Shown here piece by piece: positions 1-8,564 of a DNA stretch of 64,000 nucleotides. The notes beneath the pieces were generated by a model. That model made no database searches. It was not told where the DNA came from and saw nothing but the letters and a program-made list of their open reading frames with translations. The translations under genes were made by a program, and so were the position numbers. Origin of the DNA: GCA-002701455 sp964342575 (GTDB lineage: Bacteria; Pseudomonadota; Alphaproteobacteria; Thalassobaculales; Thalassobaculaceae); assembly GCA_964342575.1 (NCBI GenBank), contig CAYFGZ010000004.1, positions 12,061-76,060 of the forward strand, written 5' to 3'. Numbering within the stretch: the stretch's first letter is position 1; each line of letters begins with the position of its first letter.

Positions 1-423
1 GGTGTTTGGAACGAGTTACAGGCGGGGTCATATTGTTTCATGGATGCTGATTATGGCTTAAACCTGAATGAGCAGGGCTCGTATTTTGATGATTTCCGGA
101 ATAGTCTATTCATATTGTCCACCATTATGAGTCATCCAAGCTCAGATAGAGCGGTACTAGATGCTGGACACAAAGCGACATCGATTGATTCTGGTTTGCC
201 TGTCATAGCAGATCTCCATGGTATTAATTATGTTGGTGCATCTGATGAGCATGGAACACTTGTAATCGGGGCCGACGCACCGAGCATAGAGATTGGTCAG
301 AAAGTTCGTCTAATCCCTGGACATTGTGATCCGACGGTAAACTTGCATGATTGGTATATTGGAGTTCGGAACAATATTGTCGAGGCTATATGGCCGGTTG
401 CGGCTCGTGGAGCCGTATTTTAA
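1..423 (+). CDS. D-threonine aldolase / D-serine dehydratase-like protein, 3' fragment
   Basis: The frame is open from the first base of the window, so the N-terminal PLP barrel (alanine-racemase-like fold) lies outside. The 140 residues seen match the C-terminal domain of the DSD1/D-threonine aldolase family: an ELQAGSY..MDADY segment at the start and a PGHCDPTVNLHD motif near base 315-350. The His and Cys of that motif bind the catalytic metal in characterised members. Family members cleave D-threonine or dehydrate D-serine. Substrate cannot be assigned from this fragment. Confidence 0.8.
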   Translation, partial: GVWNELQAGSYCFMDADYGLNLNEQGSYFDDFRNSLFILSTIMSHPSSDRAVLDAGHKATSIDSGLPVIADLHGINYVGASDEHGTLVIGADAPSIEIGQKVRLIPGHCDPTVNLHDWYIGVRNNIVEAIWPVAARGAVF

Positions 424-502
424 AATTTGAGGGACAGTTGTTGTGCAAAAAAGTTCGGAAAAAATAATCTGGAAATGAAAAACAAAGTCGATTGTGTATA
501 AA

Positions 503-958
503 ATGCAAACAAACAAAATATTAGAGTCTGACGTATCAATTCTGGACGAGCAAAATAATGTGATTGAAGAATTTGATTTATTTGATGAGTGGACGGATAA
601 GTACGAATATCTAATTGATCTTGGGAAAAAATTGCCCGAATTTCCCGAGGAATATAGGCGGGACGAATTTAAGCTAAAAGGATGTCAAAGTCAGGTCTGG
701 TTAGTGGGAAAAATGGTGGAGGGTCGTTTGGTCTTTCAGGCAATAAGTGATGCAGCCATTGTGTCTGGATTGATCGCATTATTGCTGCGGATCTATTCAA
801 ATAGAAGTCCGAAAGAAATTTTAGCTAGTGACCTGAGTTGTCTGAACAAAATTGGCCTAGAGACACATTTGAGCCCCACTAGGAAAAACGGCCTTAGTTC
901 AATGTTGGAGGCCATTTTGAATAGAGCCCAGTTGGAGCTGCAAGGCAACGAAAACTAG
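503..958 (+). CDS. sufE: Cysteine desulfuration protein SufE
   Basis: SufE accepts persulfide sulfur from the cysteine desulfurase SufS and passes it to the Suf Fe-S assembly scaffold in the cytoplasm. The motif GCQSQVW, with the sulfur-accepting cysteine at about residue 61, and the preceding DLFDEW..KYEYLIDLG segment are typical. The length of 151 residues is slightly above the family norm. ATG at 503 is preferred; a GTG nine bases upstream is possible, and neither has a clear Shine-Dalgarno site. The gene lies ten bases before a NifU-like scaffold gene, so the two likely form one Fe-S unit. No sufS or sufBCD is in the window. Confidence 0.93.
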   Translation: MQTNKILESDVSILDEQNNVIEEFDLFDEWTDKYEYLIDLGKKLPEFPEEYRRDEFKLKGCQSQVWLVGKMVEGRLVFQAISDAAIVSGLIALLLRIYSNRSPKEILASDLSCLNKIGLETHLSPTRKNGLSSMLEAILNRAQLELQGNEN

Positions 959-968
959 ATTGTTGATT

Positions 969-1400
969 ATGAAGTCAAATTTAAGTGAGGTGTACCAGGA
1001 CAAGTTACTGGCTTACGCAGCAACTCTTAAAAAATATAAGCGGCTTGAGCAACCGAATGCTACGGCGACAGCTGTTTCACGGAGTTGTGGTAGCAGAGTG
1101 ACAGTTGATTTAGTCCTAAAGGATAATTTAATTACGGAGTTCGGGTTAGATGTTGATGCATGTGCTTTAGGCTCAGCCTCTTCAGCTATTGTTGCAGAGA
1201 ATATTTTGGGAAAAACGGTGGAGGAAGTGCAACTTCTCCGAGAATCAATATTTAAGATGTTGAAAGAAAATGGGCCGGTTCCTGAAGGCGATTGGGGAAG
1301 CTTTATCCTACTGCAACCGGCAAGAGACCTGGAAAACCGTCACCAATCGATTTGTTTGATTTTTGATGCCATGCTAGACGCTAGTAATGTGCGCAATTGA
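969..1400 (+). CDS. NifU/IscU-like iron-sulfur cluster scaffold protein
   Basis: This 143-residue protein resembles the IscU/NifU N-terminal scaffold fold found in alphaproteobacteria as a stand-alone protein. Three cysteines sit where cluster ligands are expected: C40 (SCGSRV), C65 (DACALGSAS) and C129 (RHQSICL). The overall sequence is divergent from true IscU. An ATG at 969 is chosen over TTG codons at 960 and 963. It follows sufE by ten bases and is probably co-transcribed. Inference: it provides or repairs Fe-S clusters with SufE. The family call is good; the exact role is not known. Confidence 0.8.
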   Translation: MKSNLSEVYQDKLLAYAATLKKYKRLEQPNATATAVSRSCGSRVTVDLVLKDNLITEFGLDVDACALGSASSAIVAENILGKTVEEVQLLRESIFKMLKENGPVPEGDWGSFILLQPARDLENRHQSICLIFDAMLDASNVRN

Positions 1401-1515
1401 TTAATCTAGCGATTCCTCAAGAAAAGGTTTTATTCTAGATCAACAGATAACCCCTATTTGATTTGGCCTATTTATAATCATTGACAGCCAGTAAAAATAG
1501 AAGGATGGTCAACTT

Positions 1516-2001
1516 ATGGAAAAAGACGATGAGGCCGTTCAAATGATAACAGAGCCGGTCGTGGACATACGTGATTCCAACCGCCGTGCAGCTCTTTTCG
1601 AACGTATTCGTACAGATCACAGTGTCGAAATAGCAGAGGATTACATTGAGCTAATTTCAGATCTTATAGAAATCCATGGTGAGGCTCGATTGGTGGACTT
1701 GGCATCTCACCTGGGTGTTAGTAAGCCCACCGTTAATGCTACTATACAGCGGTTGCAAAAAGACGGATTCGTTTCATCAAAGCCATATAGGTCGATTTTT
1801 TTAACTGAAAAAGGAAGAGAGCTTGCCGATTGGTCTAGGGCTCGGCACAAAATTGTTCTCGATTTTCTTCATGCCATTGGAGTTCCCCCGGATATTGCCG
1901 AGGCTGATGCTGAAGGAATCGAGCATCACGTCAGTGCCGTGACACTTGAGGCTTTGGAGTGGGCTACATCACGCCTAAATAGGACCAAAAAAAGTGGTTA
2001 A
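1516..2001 (+). CDS. mntR: Manganese-responsive DtxR-family regulator MntR
   Basis: A 161-residue DtxR/MntR-type repressor. A winged helix-turn-helix spans about residues 45-100 (LVDLASHLGVSKPTVNATIQ is the recognition region). It is followed by the helical metal-binding and dimerisation domain with H111 and the E/H-rich stretch AEGIEHHVS near 132-140. There is no C-terminal SH3-like domain, which fits MntR rather than DtxR/IdeR. It normally binds Mn(II) and represses manganese uptake genes. No mntH or mntABC gene is visible nearby; the next gene is a convergent exporter. A TTGACA hexamer lies at 1481-1486, but I see no convincing -10 partner. Confidence 0.88.
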   Translation: MEKDDEAVQMITEPVVDIRDSNRRAALFERIRTDHSVEIAEDYIELISDLIEIHGEARLVDLASHLGVSKPTVNATIQRLQKDGFVSSKPYRSIFLTEKGRELADWSRARHKIVLDFLHAIGVPPDIAEADAEGIEHHVSAVTLEALEWATSRLNRTKKSG

Positions 2002-2028
2002 ATTAATTGACTTATTGGTGCAGCGATC

Positions 2029-3549
2029 CTATTTCCGAACTTTTGCCAGAAATAGAAAAGGGCAAATGGCGAATGCGGTCATGCAAAAGGCGTAAAACGC
2101 GTTGATGTAGCCGATCATAATAGCCTGCCGAGTAACTTCGCTGCTCAAGGCCGCCAATCTTTCGACTCCATCTATCGACCATATGGCGAATAGTGAATCT
2201 TGAAAAGTGAGCGCTTCATTTAGTGGAGTAATACTTTGGGAAAGTTGCGCATAATTCATACCACCGGTTCTAATCATTATTGCAATACTAATGGATATGA
2301 AGACACTACTTCCGAAGTTTCTGACAAGGTGAAAGATGGAAGATCCCTCTGCGGTTTCTTTAGAATCAAGTTGGCTAAATGTAACGATAGTGAGAGGGAC
2401 CCAAATTAGACCCACCCCCAAACCTTGGAGCCAAGTTGTCCATAAAACATCGAACATGGTCAGGTTAATGCTAAATTGTGCCATATACCAGCCAGATAAT
2501 CCTTGGAGGAAAAAGCCGGCACACATCGTGTATCGAGGGTCTAGCTTGCTGCCACCCATAAACATAAAGGTAAAGCCAAGAAGAGTTCCCGTGCCTCTAA
2601 TTCCTAAAATCATTCCTACTATTGAATCTGGGTATCCACGGAGGGTTTGTAGTAGAGCAGGTATAAGGGTGATAGGTGTGAAGTTAAGTAGGCCGAAAAT
2701 AAACACGAAGATCAGACCCAAAGTATAGTTTCTTTTTAATAATAGACGAGGGTTTAAAAATGGTCTGTCTGTAGTTATTGAATGAGAGATAAAAATATAT
2801 ATTCCGATTACGGCAGCGATCGCACACGAACTAATTTGCCAGTTATCGAACCAATCAAGGCGCTCTCCTCTATCAAGCATGAATTGGAAGGCTGCGATAG
2901 TTACTGCTAGCGATATAAACCCGGTCCAATCCAATTCGGTATTTTTATCTGAGGAGTGCTGACGTATAAAAATTAATACACCGATCAGAGACGCCAAACC
3001 GCAGGGCACTATCATATAAAAAACCCACCGCCAACTGTAGGTTTCGCTTAGGTACCCCCCGAATATGGGCGCTATGATTGGACCTAGCACTACACCCATT
3101 CCAAAAATAGCATTCGCTGGGCCAATTTTCTCTTTTGGATATGCGTCAACTACAATCGCTTGACACAATGGTGGTAGTGGCGCACCGCAGGCCCCTTGCA
3201 AAAACCGATAAAATACCAACTCTTCAAGAGAGGTGGCAGTTCCACACAAAAAAGAGGAGACTGTGAATCCTATCACCGACCAAATTAATGTCTGCCTTCT
3301 TCCAAAACGTGTGCTTAGCCAGCCGGTCATAGGTGTCGCAACAGCTGTTGCAATTATGTTAAAAGTTATTATTAAAGCTATTTCATCGGTTGTAGCCGAT
3401 AGAGCTCCCTTTATTTGTGGCAATGATACATTCGCTATTGTGACTGTCATTGCATATAACATAGTTACCAGCGTTAGCGTCACCAATAGAGCGGCATTTT
3501 CAATATTTGTCGCTGGGGAAACGGTTGTTTTGATTTTAGGTTTAAGCAT
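2029..3549 (-). CDS. DHA2-family (EmrB/QacA-type) drug efflux MFS transporter
   Basis: A 506-residue inner-membrane protein with about 14 hydrophobic segments, the length and layout of EmrB-type proton antiporters. The loop motif GWLSTRFGRRQ (near residues 77-88) is the MFS motif A, and the GMGVVLGPIIAPIFGGYL segment is motif C of antiporters. Such proteins usually work with an EmrA-type periplasmic adaptor and TolC. No adaptor gene is adjacent here, so it may act alone or with a distant partner. It is convergent with mntR and divergent from hisC. Confidence 0.9.
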   Translation of the reverse strand: MLKPKIKTTVSPATNIENAALLVTLTLVTMLYAMTVTIANVSLPQIKGALSATTDEIALIITFNIIATAVATPMTGWLSTRFGRRQTLIWSVIGFTVSSFLCGTATSLEELVFYRFLQGACGAPLPPLCQAIVVDAYPKEKIGPANAIFGMGVVLGPIIAPIFGGYLSETYSWRWVFYMIVPCGLASLIGVLIFIRQHSSDKNTELDWTGFISLAVTIAAFQFMLDRGERLDWFDNWQISSCAIAAVIGIYIFISHSITTDRPFLNPRLLLKRNYTLGLIFVFIFGLLNFTPITLIPALLQTLRGYPDSIVGMILGIRGTGTLLGFTFMFMGGSKLDPRYTMCAGFFLQGLSGWYMAQFSINLTMFDVLWTTWLQGLGVGLIWVPLTIVTFSQLDSKETAEGSSIFHLVRNFGSSVFISISIAIMIRTGGMNYAQLSQSITPLNEALTFQDSLFAIWSIDGVERLAALSSEVTRQAIMIGYINAFYAFCMTAFAICPFLFLAKVRK

Positions 3550-3714
3550 TTCCTGTGTTGTATCTACTTTATCGTCTACTGAAAATATTTATCTATTCTC
3601 ACTAGGATTTTTTCTCTTTTTTATGTTATCTGGACACATTGTTTATACGCTTTTCCAACAATGATCAGCAAACTATGATTTCTCTAGTTGGTTTTGTTCT
3701 AAAAGAGGTTGTTG

Positions 3715-4839
3715 ATGTCTTTATCTTCTAATTTTGGGTTGTTTTTGAACGATACCTTCGAACGTTTTTTGTCAGATGATGAACAGCTGTCTAGTAGAAA
3801 AAATTTAGACAGGCAAGCAGCATTTAACTCGTCAAGACGCATGAATTTAAACGAGTCTTCATATCCCCCCTCTCCATATGTTATAGAAATGATGAAGTCG
3901 GCTTGCGCCGAGGTCCATAGATACCCCGATCCAAACTGGACAGAGGTGACGAGCCGGTTGTCGGCTTATACAGGCATGCCGCAAGACAGGATAGTAATGG
4001 CTAGCGGCAGTGACGAGTTTATCGTTGCGGCGGGGCGCATTACTTTATCACCGAGTACAGAAGTAGTTGCCCCAGCACCGTCTTTTCCTAGCTACTATAA
4101 AGCTGCTAGAACGAATGGTGCAAAGCTGATTTCAGTTCCTGTTAGACCTGATGGGGCTAATGATGTTGATAATATGCTATCGAAGATGACCAATGCTACC
4201 AGGCTTGTTTTCGCTGCCACACCAAATAACCCTACTGGGGCTATGATGTCGGCCGAAGATGTTGAACGCTTAGCCAAGAGTGTTCCCGATAACTCGCTAT
4301 TAATACTTGACGAGGCTTATTATGAATTTGCCGTTCAGGCGGGCAGCGCCGAGCATTTGGAGGCAATGAGGTGTCGACGCGGTCCCTGGGCCGTATTTAG
4401 GACTTTTTCAAAGGCATTTGGTCTGGCCGGCATTAGAGTGGGATATGCTTTGTGTGGGTCGGAACAAGTTTATAGAGCTTTTCAGGCTGTCCGCAGCGTA
4501 TTCAACGTTAATCTAGTGGCGCAAGTAGCCGCAGAAGCGGCTTTGAAGGATTTAGGTTACATGCGGAATATTGTTCGAAAAACTTTGGCTGAGGGATTTA
4601 GGTTGCGCGAGGGTCTAATAGATCTTGGTTGTAAACCATATCCTAGCGCCGCAAATTTTGTTACGGCGTCAACGCCATTGTTGGCAGATATAGTAGTGGA
4701 TAAACTCGCCCAGGAGGGAATATTAATTAGTGGGATTAACACGGCGGGGTTCGAAAAATATATTAGGGTAACGATTGGCACAAGAAATGATACAGACGCC
4801 TTTTTAAAAGCACTTAGCAGAGTCATCGTCGAAAAATAA
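3715..4839 (+). CDS. hisC: Histidinol-phosphate aminotransferase
   Basis: A PLP-dependent class I/II aminotransferase of 374 residues that converts imidazole-acetol phosphate and glutamate to histidinol phosphate. Visible motifs are GSDEFI (PLP phosphate region, about 98-103), TPNNPTG (about 169-175), LDEAYYEF (about 198-205) and TFSKAFGLAGIRVGY, with the Schiff-base lysine near 233. The start at ATG 3715 is supported by GAGG at 3705-3708; the upstream TTGs are less likely. It stands alone, outside a his operon, so it may also act on aromatic keto acids, as some HisC2 copies do. Confidence 0.88.
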   Translation: MSLSSNFGLFLNDTFERFLSDDEQLSSRKNLDRQAAFNSSRRMNLNESSYPPSPYVIEMMKSACAEVHRYPDPNWTEVTSRLSAYTGMPQDRIVMASGSDEFIVAAGRITLSPSTEVVAPAPSFPSYYKAARTNGAKLISVPVRPDGANDVDNMLSKMTNATRLVFAATPNNPTGAMMSAEDVERLAKSVPDNSLLILDEAYYEFAVQAGSAEHLEAMRCRRGPWAVFRTFSKAFGLAGIRVGYALCGSEQVYRAFQAVRSVFNVNLVAQVAAEAALKDLGYMRNIVRKTLAEGFRLREGLIDLGCKPYPSAANFVTASTPLLADIVVDKLAQEGILISGINTAGFEKYIRVTIGTRNDTDAFLKALSRVIVEK

Positions 4840-4856
4840 ATTTAATCCAAATCTAC

Positions 4857-5471
4857 CTAACACGCCGTTGGCTTTAATTTTTTGGTTATCGGAGACAGTA
4901 ATTTTTTCATTTCCGTATGTAGTTTGGGGATTAACATCACATCTTCTATACGACGGTCTATAAATTTCCACGTCTCGCTATAATTTTCAGAGGTATCCGT
5001 TAGCCAGAAAAAGCTAGAAGAAGAAATTACTGCTGCTAAGAGTACCCGCTTACTGTAGAAATTAAAATCAACCGACAAGTCTCCGGTATTCCTCCAAATT
5101 TTATCTACAGTTGTATAGAGTAACAGAGGTGATGAATGTATGAGCGATTTTCTAAAGGCTTCACGATAATCCGATATGACTTCAAAACGATAGCGGACAG
5201 ATAGGGAAATACGATCACGTACTTTTAGTTTTGTAAGACTAGTTTTAGAAAGCTGTTCCAGCATCTTTCTGTCGGCCCAGTCGGAAAAATGGGCCACCAA
5301 TTCACGACCGGGATCGGTAAATAGGGCATGGGGGTAGCCCTCTTGAAATCCGATGCTCTTAGCTCCAGCAGTCAACGCTTTTAATCCCCATCCGTCGAAG
5401 ACTACGTGTGGCAGCGCAACTAACAAAAGCTCGTCTCTCAATTTTTCTCGATGCTGCTGAATATCATCCAT
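4857..5471 (-). CDS. COQ9 family protein (rpsU-linked ubiquinone biosynthesis accessory factor)
   Basis: A 204-residue COQ9-like protein. The HVVFDGWG..ALTAGAK segment at about 22-40 and the C-terminal FDRR/WKFIDRRIEDV region are characteristic of TIGR02396, a family named for lying divergent from rpsU in alphaproteobacteria. COQ9 is a lipid-binding partner of the COQ7 hydroxylase in mitochondria and is expected to assist ubiquinone hydroxylation here. The stop of def lies one base upstream of its start, so they are co-transcribed. The usual direct rpsU-coq9 junction is split by def in this genome. Confidence 0.85.
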   Translation of the reverse strand: MDDIQQHREKLRDELLLVALPHVVFDGWGLKALTAGAKSIGFQEGYPHALFTDPGRELVAHFSDWADRKMLEQLSKTSLTKLKVRDRISLSVRYRFEVISDYREAFRKSLIHSSPLLLYTTVDKIWRNTGDLSVDFNFYSKRVLLAAVISSSSFFWLTDTSENYSETWKFIDRRIEDVMLIPKLHTEMKKLLSPITKKLKPTAC

Positions 5472-5472
5472 A

Positions 5473-6018
5473 TTATTTTTTCAAAAGTTTGTGTTCAATA
5501 TTATCGCTTAACTCTTTAACAAAACCAAATTGACGCATATTGATCATTCTCTCGGGATAGAGAATGCCGTTTAAATGGTCTACCTCATGCTGGACAACTC
5601 GCGCATGAAAACCATTGGCCTCACGGACGATGGTATTGCCTTCCAAATCAAGAGCATGGTACTCGATAAAAGTATAGCGGGGCACCTCGCCCCTCAACCC
5701 AGGGATGGATAAACATCCCTCCCAGCCCAACTCTTGTTCTTCATTGGTTATATTTATTTCTGGATTGATCAGCACATGAGGGCTAGTTGAGGTGGTTATA
5801 TCACCGCCAACTATCTTGTTATCTGGATCTTCGAACACAATTACGCGCATGCTTATCCCAATTTGGGGTGCTGCTAGCCCTACTCCTTCTGCAGCTCTCA
5901 TGGTATCAAGCATATCATTAATCAAAGAAGCTAGTTCTCCAATGTTTTCCTCCCTCACTGGTTCTGCACTTGTAGCCAACAGTGGGTGTCCCATCCGAAT
6001 AATATCTCTAACTGCCAT
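5473..6018 (-). CDS. def: Peptide deformylase
   Basis: Removes the N-formyl group from nascent proteins; a mononuclear Fe(II)/Zn metalloenzyme. All three family motifs are intact in the 181 residues: GVGLAAPQ (45-52), EGCLS with the metal-ligand cysteine at 102, and HEVDH (144-148), which supplies two histidine ligands and the catalytic glutamate. The length is normal for a type I deformylase. It is followed one base later by coq9 and is divergent from rpsU. In many bacteria def is paired with fmt; no fmt is seen here. Confidence 0.97.
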   Translation of the reverse strand: MAVRDIIRMGHPLLATSAEPVREENIGELASLINDMLDTMRAAEGVGLAAPQIGISMRVIVFEDPDNKIVGGDITTSTSPHVLINPEINITNEEQELGWEGCLSIPGLRGEVPRYTFIEYHALDLEGNTIVREANGFHARVVQHEVDHLNGILYPERMINMRQFGFVKELSDNIEHKLLKK

Positions 6019-6154
6019 AATTTTTTATAGACCTTGCGTTTCTATACGTAAAGCCACTATAAGAACTAGCTTGTTATCTAGTATCAAACTGTGGTATCTG
6101 TGCTGCCCATAGCTGGATATAGATTAGAAGAATCGGGCTTTGTTGTTATTATAC

Positions 6155-6161
6155 AAGGAGG
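6155..6161 (+). promoter_or_regulatory. Strong Shine-Dalgarno site fixing the rpsU start
   Basis: AAGGAGG is a perfect anti-SD match. It lies 9 bases before the GTG at 6171 but only 3 bases before the in-frame TTG at 6165. This spacing, and the fact that S21 proteins begin with a QV.VRDNN-type sequence, place the start at GTG 6171. Confidence 0.85.
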
Positions 6162-6170
6162 TAGTTGTCG

Positions 6171-6374
6171 GTGCAGGTTTCCGTTCGCGATAATAATGTT
6201 GACCAAGCTCTTAGAGCTTTGAAGAAAAAAATGCAAAGAGAGGGTATTTTCAGAGAGATGAAGCTTCGGCGAAATTATGAAAAACCTTCGGAGCGTCGGG
6301 TTCGAGAGGAAGCAGAGGCTACTAGACGGCATAGGAAGCTCATGCGCAAACGTTTAGAACGAGAGGGTTATTGA
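6171..6374 (+). CDS. rpsU: 30S ribosomal protein S21
   Basis: A 67-residue basic protein of the small subunit platform, needed for initiation and mRNA base pairing with 16S rRNA. VRDNNVDQALRALKKKMQREG and the FREMKLRR.YEKPSERR region are near-invariant in S21. It uses a GTG start with a strong AAGGAGG site. It is divergent from def and coq9, an alphaproteobacterial arrangement. The C-terminal tail is Arg/Glu-rich, as usual. Confidence 0.96.
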   Translation: MQVSVRDNNVDQALRALKKKMQREGIFREMKLRRNYEKPSERRVREEAEATRRHRKLMRKRLEREGY

Positions 6375-6395
6375 TATCCCGTTCCCTTTTTGTGC

Positions 6396-6414
6396 GATTA
6401 TATTTGGTATAATC
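6396..6414. terminator. Possible weak terminator hairpin between rpsU and the convergent LLM gene
   Basis: GATTATA and TATAATC form a perfect 7-bp inverted repeat around a 5-base loop, 22 bases after the rpsU stop and 33 bases before the end of the convergent gene. The stem is AT-rich and no T-run follows on the plus strand, so termination would be weak. TATAAT inside the repeat could also be chance. Confidence 0.3.
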
Positions 6415-6447
6415 AGTTAAGAATCCTGGGTTCCGGATACATATTTT

Positions 6448-7389
6448 CTATATTTTTGGGATGATGTCAGAGGCAAAACGTTCCATTTGTTCAGTTTGAA
6501 CTTTCGTACTTTCACCGCGATACCTTACAACAACGCTATTAAAACCAGCATCAAAGATGCTTTTCAAGTCATCTATGATTTGAATTTCGGATCCGGTACC
6601 CACTTCCCTGCCGCCGAAGGGACCGGGTTTGGGGTCACCCGGATTGATAAAAATTTTATAAACAAGATCTAAATCATTGAAGTTTCTGTTACTTTCCTTA
6701 CATAGGTTTTTTAGTTTTTTTAGGCGCTCCTTCATCCGCTCGGCATCCAACGCGACGGCCAACCAGCCGTCGCCAAAATTTACGACCCGACGGAGAGCCG
6801 GGTCGGCTATTCCTCCGATTAATACTGGAGGATGGGGCTTTTGCACAGACCCGGGCACTGAATATATTTGTGGGAATTGGTATGTACTGCCGTTGTAACT
6901 AACTTCCCCACCCTTGGACAACAACTTAAAGATCTCAATGTACTCATCTGTTACTTGGCCGCGTTTTTCGAAATCAAAGGTATTCATAACTTCAAATTCT
7001 TCCCTAAGCCAACCAACTCCCGCCCCAAGTATAATGCGGCCTTTCGAAAACTGATCTATTGTGATGAGCATTCGGGCTAATAAAATGGGATTGCGATAAG
7101 GCATAATTAACACTGCCGTGCCAAGTCTAATTGTTTTTGTTGCACCCACCAGCACGCCCATGGTGGCTATTGGCTCCATCAATGGTTCAGATATAGACAC
7201 GGGAAAGTCACCGTTTGAACTATATGGATAAAGCGACTCAAATTCACTCGGAAATACTATGTGGTCAGCCAGCCAAATGGAGTTAAAGCCTGACTTTTCA
7301 GCGAAACATGCTAAATCAATGATGGTATCGGCCCGAGCTAACGGTCCGTATATCCCGATGTCCAGTCCAAACTGATTTATATCTGCCAT
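6448..7389 (-). CDS. LLM-class (luciferase-like) flavin-dependent oxidoreductase, TIGR03619-type, copy 1
   Basis: A 313-residue TIM-barrel protein of the bacterial luciferase-like superfamily. The segments WLADHIVFP (about 40-48), ATKTIRLGTAVLIMPYRNP, SKGRIILGAGVGWLREEFE and KPHPPVLIGG are the standard landmarks of the subfamily annotated as F420-dependent. Cofactor use (FMN or F420) cannot be decided from sequence. It lies 65 bases downstream of the LDH2-type dehydrogenase gene on the same strand and probably ends that operon. It is paralogous to the LLM genes at 11502 and 42302. Confidence 0.88.
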   Translation of the reverse strand: MADINQFGLDIGIYGPLARADTIIDLACFAEKSGFNSIWLADHIVFPSEFESLYPYSSNGDFPVSISEPLMEPIATMGVLVGATKTIRLGTAVLIMPYRNPILLARMLITIDQFSKGRIILGAGVGWLREEFEVMNTFDFEKRGQVTDEYIEIFKLLSKGGEVSYNGSTYQFPQIYSVPGSVQKPHPPVLIGGIADPALRRVVNFGDGWLAVALDAERMKERLKKLKNLCKESNRNFNDLDLVYKIFINPGDPKPGPFGGREVGTGSEIQIIDDLKSIFDAGFNSVVVRYRGESTKVQTEQMERFASDIIPKI

Positions 7390-7454
7390 CCATTAAGTCC
7401 CTTCTATAAAATAGTAAATCTAAAAAAACCTTTTCAACAGAAAAATAGCAAAGA

Positions 7455-8564
7455 TCAGAAGAGATATTTTACTGACGCATTTTCGGCCACCTTCTTTACA
7501 ATTTCACGAAGGTTTTCGTTTATAGGAATTCCATTTTTTAGACGTTCGGCCCGGGTAATTTGTTCCGGCTCTCCTGGAACCAGGACAGGTTTATTCAGAT
7601 CTTGGGGTTTTACTCCCTTTAAGGTTTCGATGACCTTTTGGACATCTCTGTTGTACTCGTCTAAAGGACGAAAACTTTCTGGATTAATGGCTTGAAAGAA
7701 GTGACCCAAATCGTCTGGTGAATTTTTAGTTTGATTTTTGATGCGCTCAGGAGAAAAGGAGGCGCCAGGCATTGCTCCGCTTAATATGTGGGAAAAGACA
7801 GCGAGCCCATAGCCTTTATGACCTCCAAGTGTTTCTCCGACTCCACCTACTGGATTTAATCCTCCTGATGTGCGAGATGCAAAGATCTCTAGAGCTTCAT
7901 GAGCGTCAGTTATCGGTTTTCCCTCGCCATCATTTACCCAGCCCTCGGGTAGTTCGAGCTCACGCAGTTTCCGCACCTTCACTTTGTTGACAGCGGCTAT
8001 CGTGGTCGCAAAATCAAGTATCAATGGTGGGTACTTACCAGCAGGCGCAGCCAATGCAAAAGGATTTGTTCCTAAGACCGGTTGCGTTCCTCTGGTGGGT
8101 ACCATAGATATCCCACGCGTGGAGGTGGTAACAATGCCGATCATTCCCTTTTTTGCAGCAAGTTCCGCGTAATACCCAGCCGCTCCAAAGTGATGAGAGT
8201 TGCGGACACAGACGATTCCCACGTCGTGTGTTTTGGCCTTTTCTATGGCTGATTCCATAGCGCGGACAGAAACTGGATGCCCTAAGCCTCTGTCGGCATC
8301 CAACAGGGCTGTTGTTTTTCTTTCTCGTATTAATTTTGTCATAGGCTTTATATTTAACGCCCCACGACGGAAAGTTTCTTCATATTGTTGAAGCATATTG
8401 ATTCCATGAGAATCGACCCCGCGTAAATCAGTCTCGACCATGACATGGGCGGCAATTTCTGTATCCTCTTCCCGCATACCCCACGCCAAAAGAATACTGA
8501 TTATTTGCTCCTCAACGATGCTTGCATGGTAGCGGAGAGATTTTGATGGGATTTTGGTGCTCAA
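7455..8564 (-). CDS. Malate/L-lactate dehydrogenase (LDH2 family) NAD(P)-dependent oxidoreductase
   Basis: A 369-residue protein of the LDH2/MDH2 (YlbC/YiaK/ComC) family, which reduces 2-oxo acids or ureidoglycolate with NAD(P)H. Family signatures include ETDLRGVDSHGI (about 45-56), VRNSHHFGAAGYYA (about 122-135), VLGTNPFALAAPAG (about 165-178) and GGHKGYGLAVF. It starts at a TTG whose last two bases are the first two of the upstream gene's TGA, so translation is coupled; GGAG lies 8 bases before that TTG. It is central in a run of 2OG-oxygenase, ThDP enzyme and LLM protein. The substrate is unknown. Confidence 0.88.
   Translation of the reverse strand: MSTKIPSKSLRYHASIVEEQIISILLAWGMREEDTEIAAHVMVETDLRGVDSHGINMLQQYEETFRRGALNIKPMTKLIRERKTTALLDADRGLGHPVSVRAMESAIEKAKTHDVGIVCVRNSHHFGAAGYYAELAAKKGMIGIVTTSTRGISMVPTRGTQPVLGTNPFALAAPAGKYPPLILDFATTIAAVNKVKVRKLRELELPEGWVNDGEGKPITDAHEALEIFASRTSGGLNPVGGVGETLGGHKGYGLAVFSHILSGAMPGASFSPERIKNQTKNSPDDLGHFFQAINPESFRPLDEYNRDVQKVIETLKGVKPQDLNKPVLVPGEPEQITRAERLKNGIPINENLREIVKKVAENASVKYLF

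Noticed and set aside
1481..1486. TTGACA as a -35 promoter box for mntR
   Set aside because: No TATAAT-like hexamer occurs at the right spacing downstream, and the nearest TATAAT (1473-1478) lies upstream of it.
2336..2728. 130-residue plus-strand reading frame within the EmrB-type gene
   Set aside because: It is antisense to a clearly real transporter gene, has no recognisable domain and no Shine-Dalgarno site. The same holds for the frame at 3233-3664.
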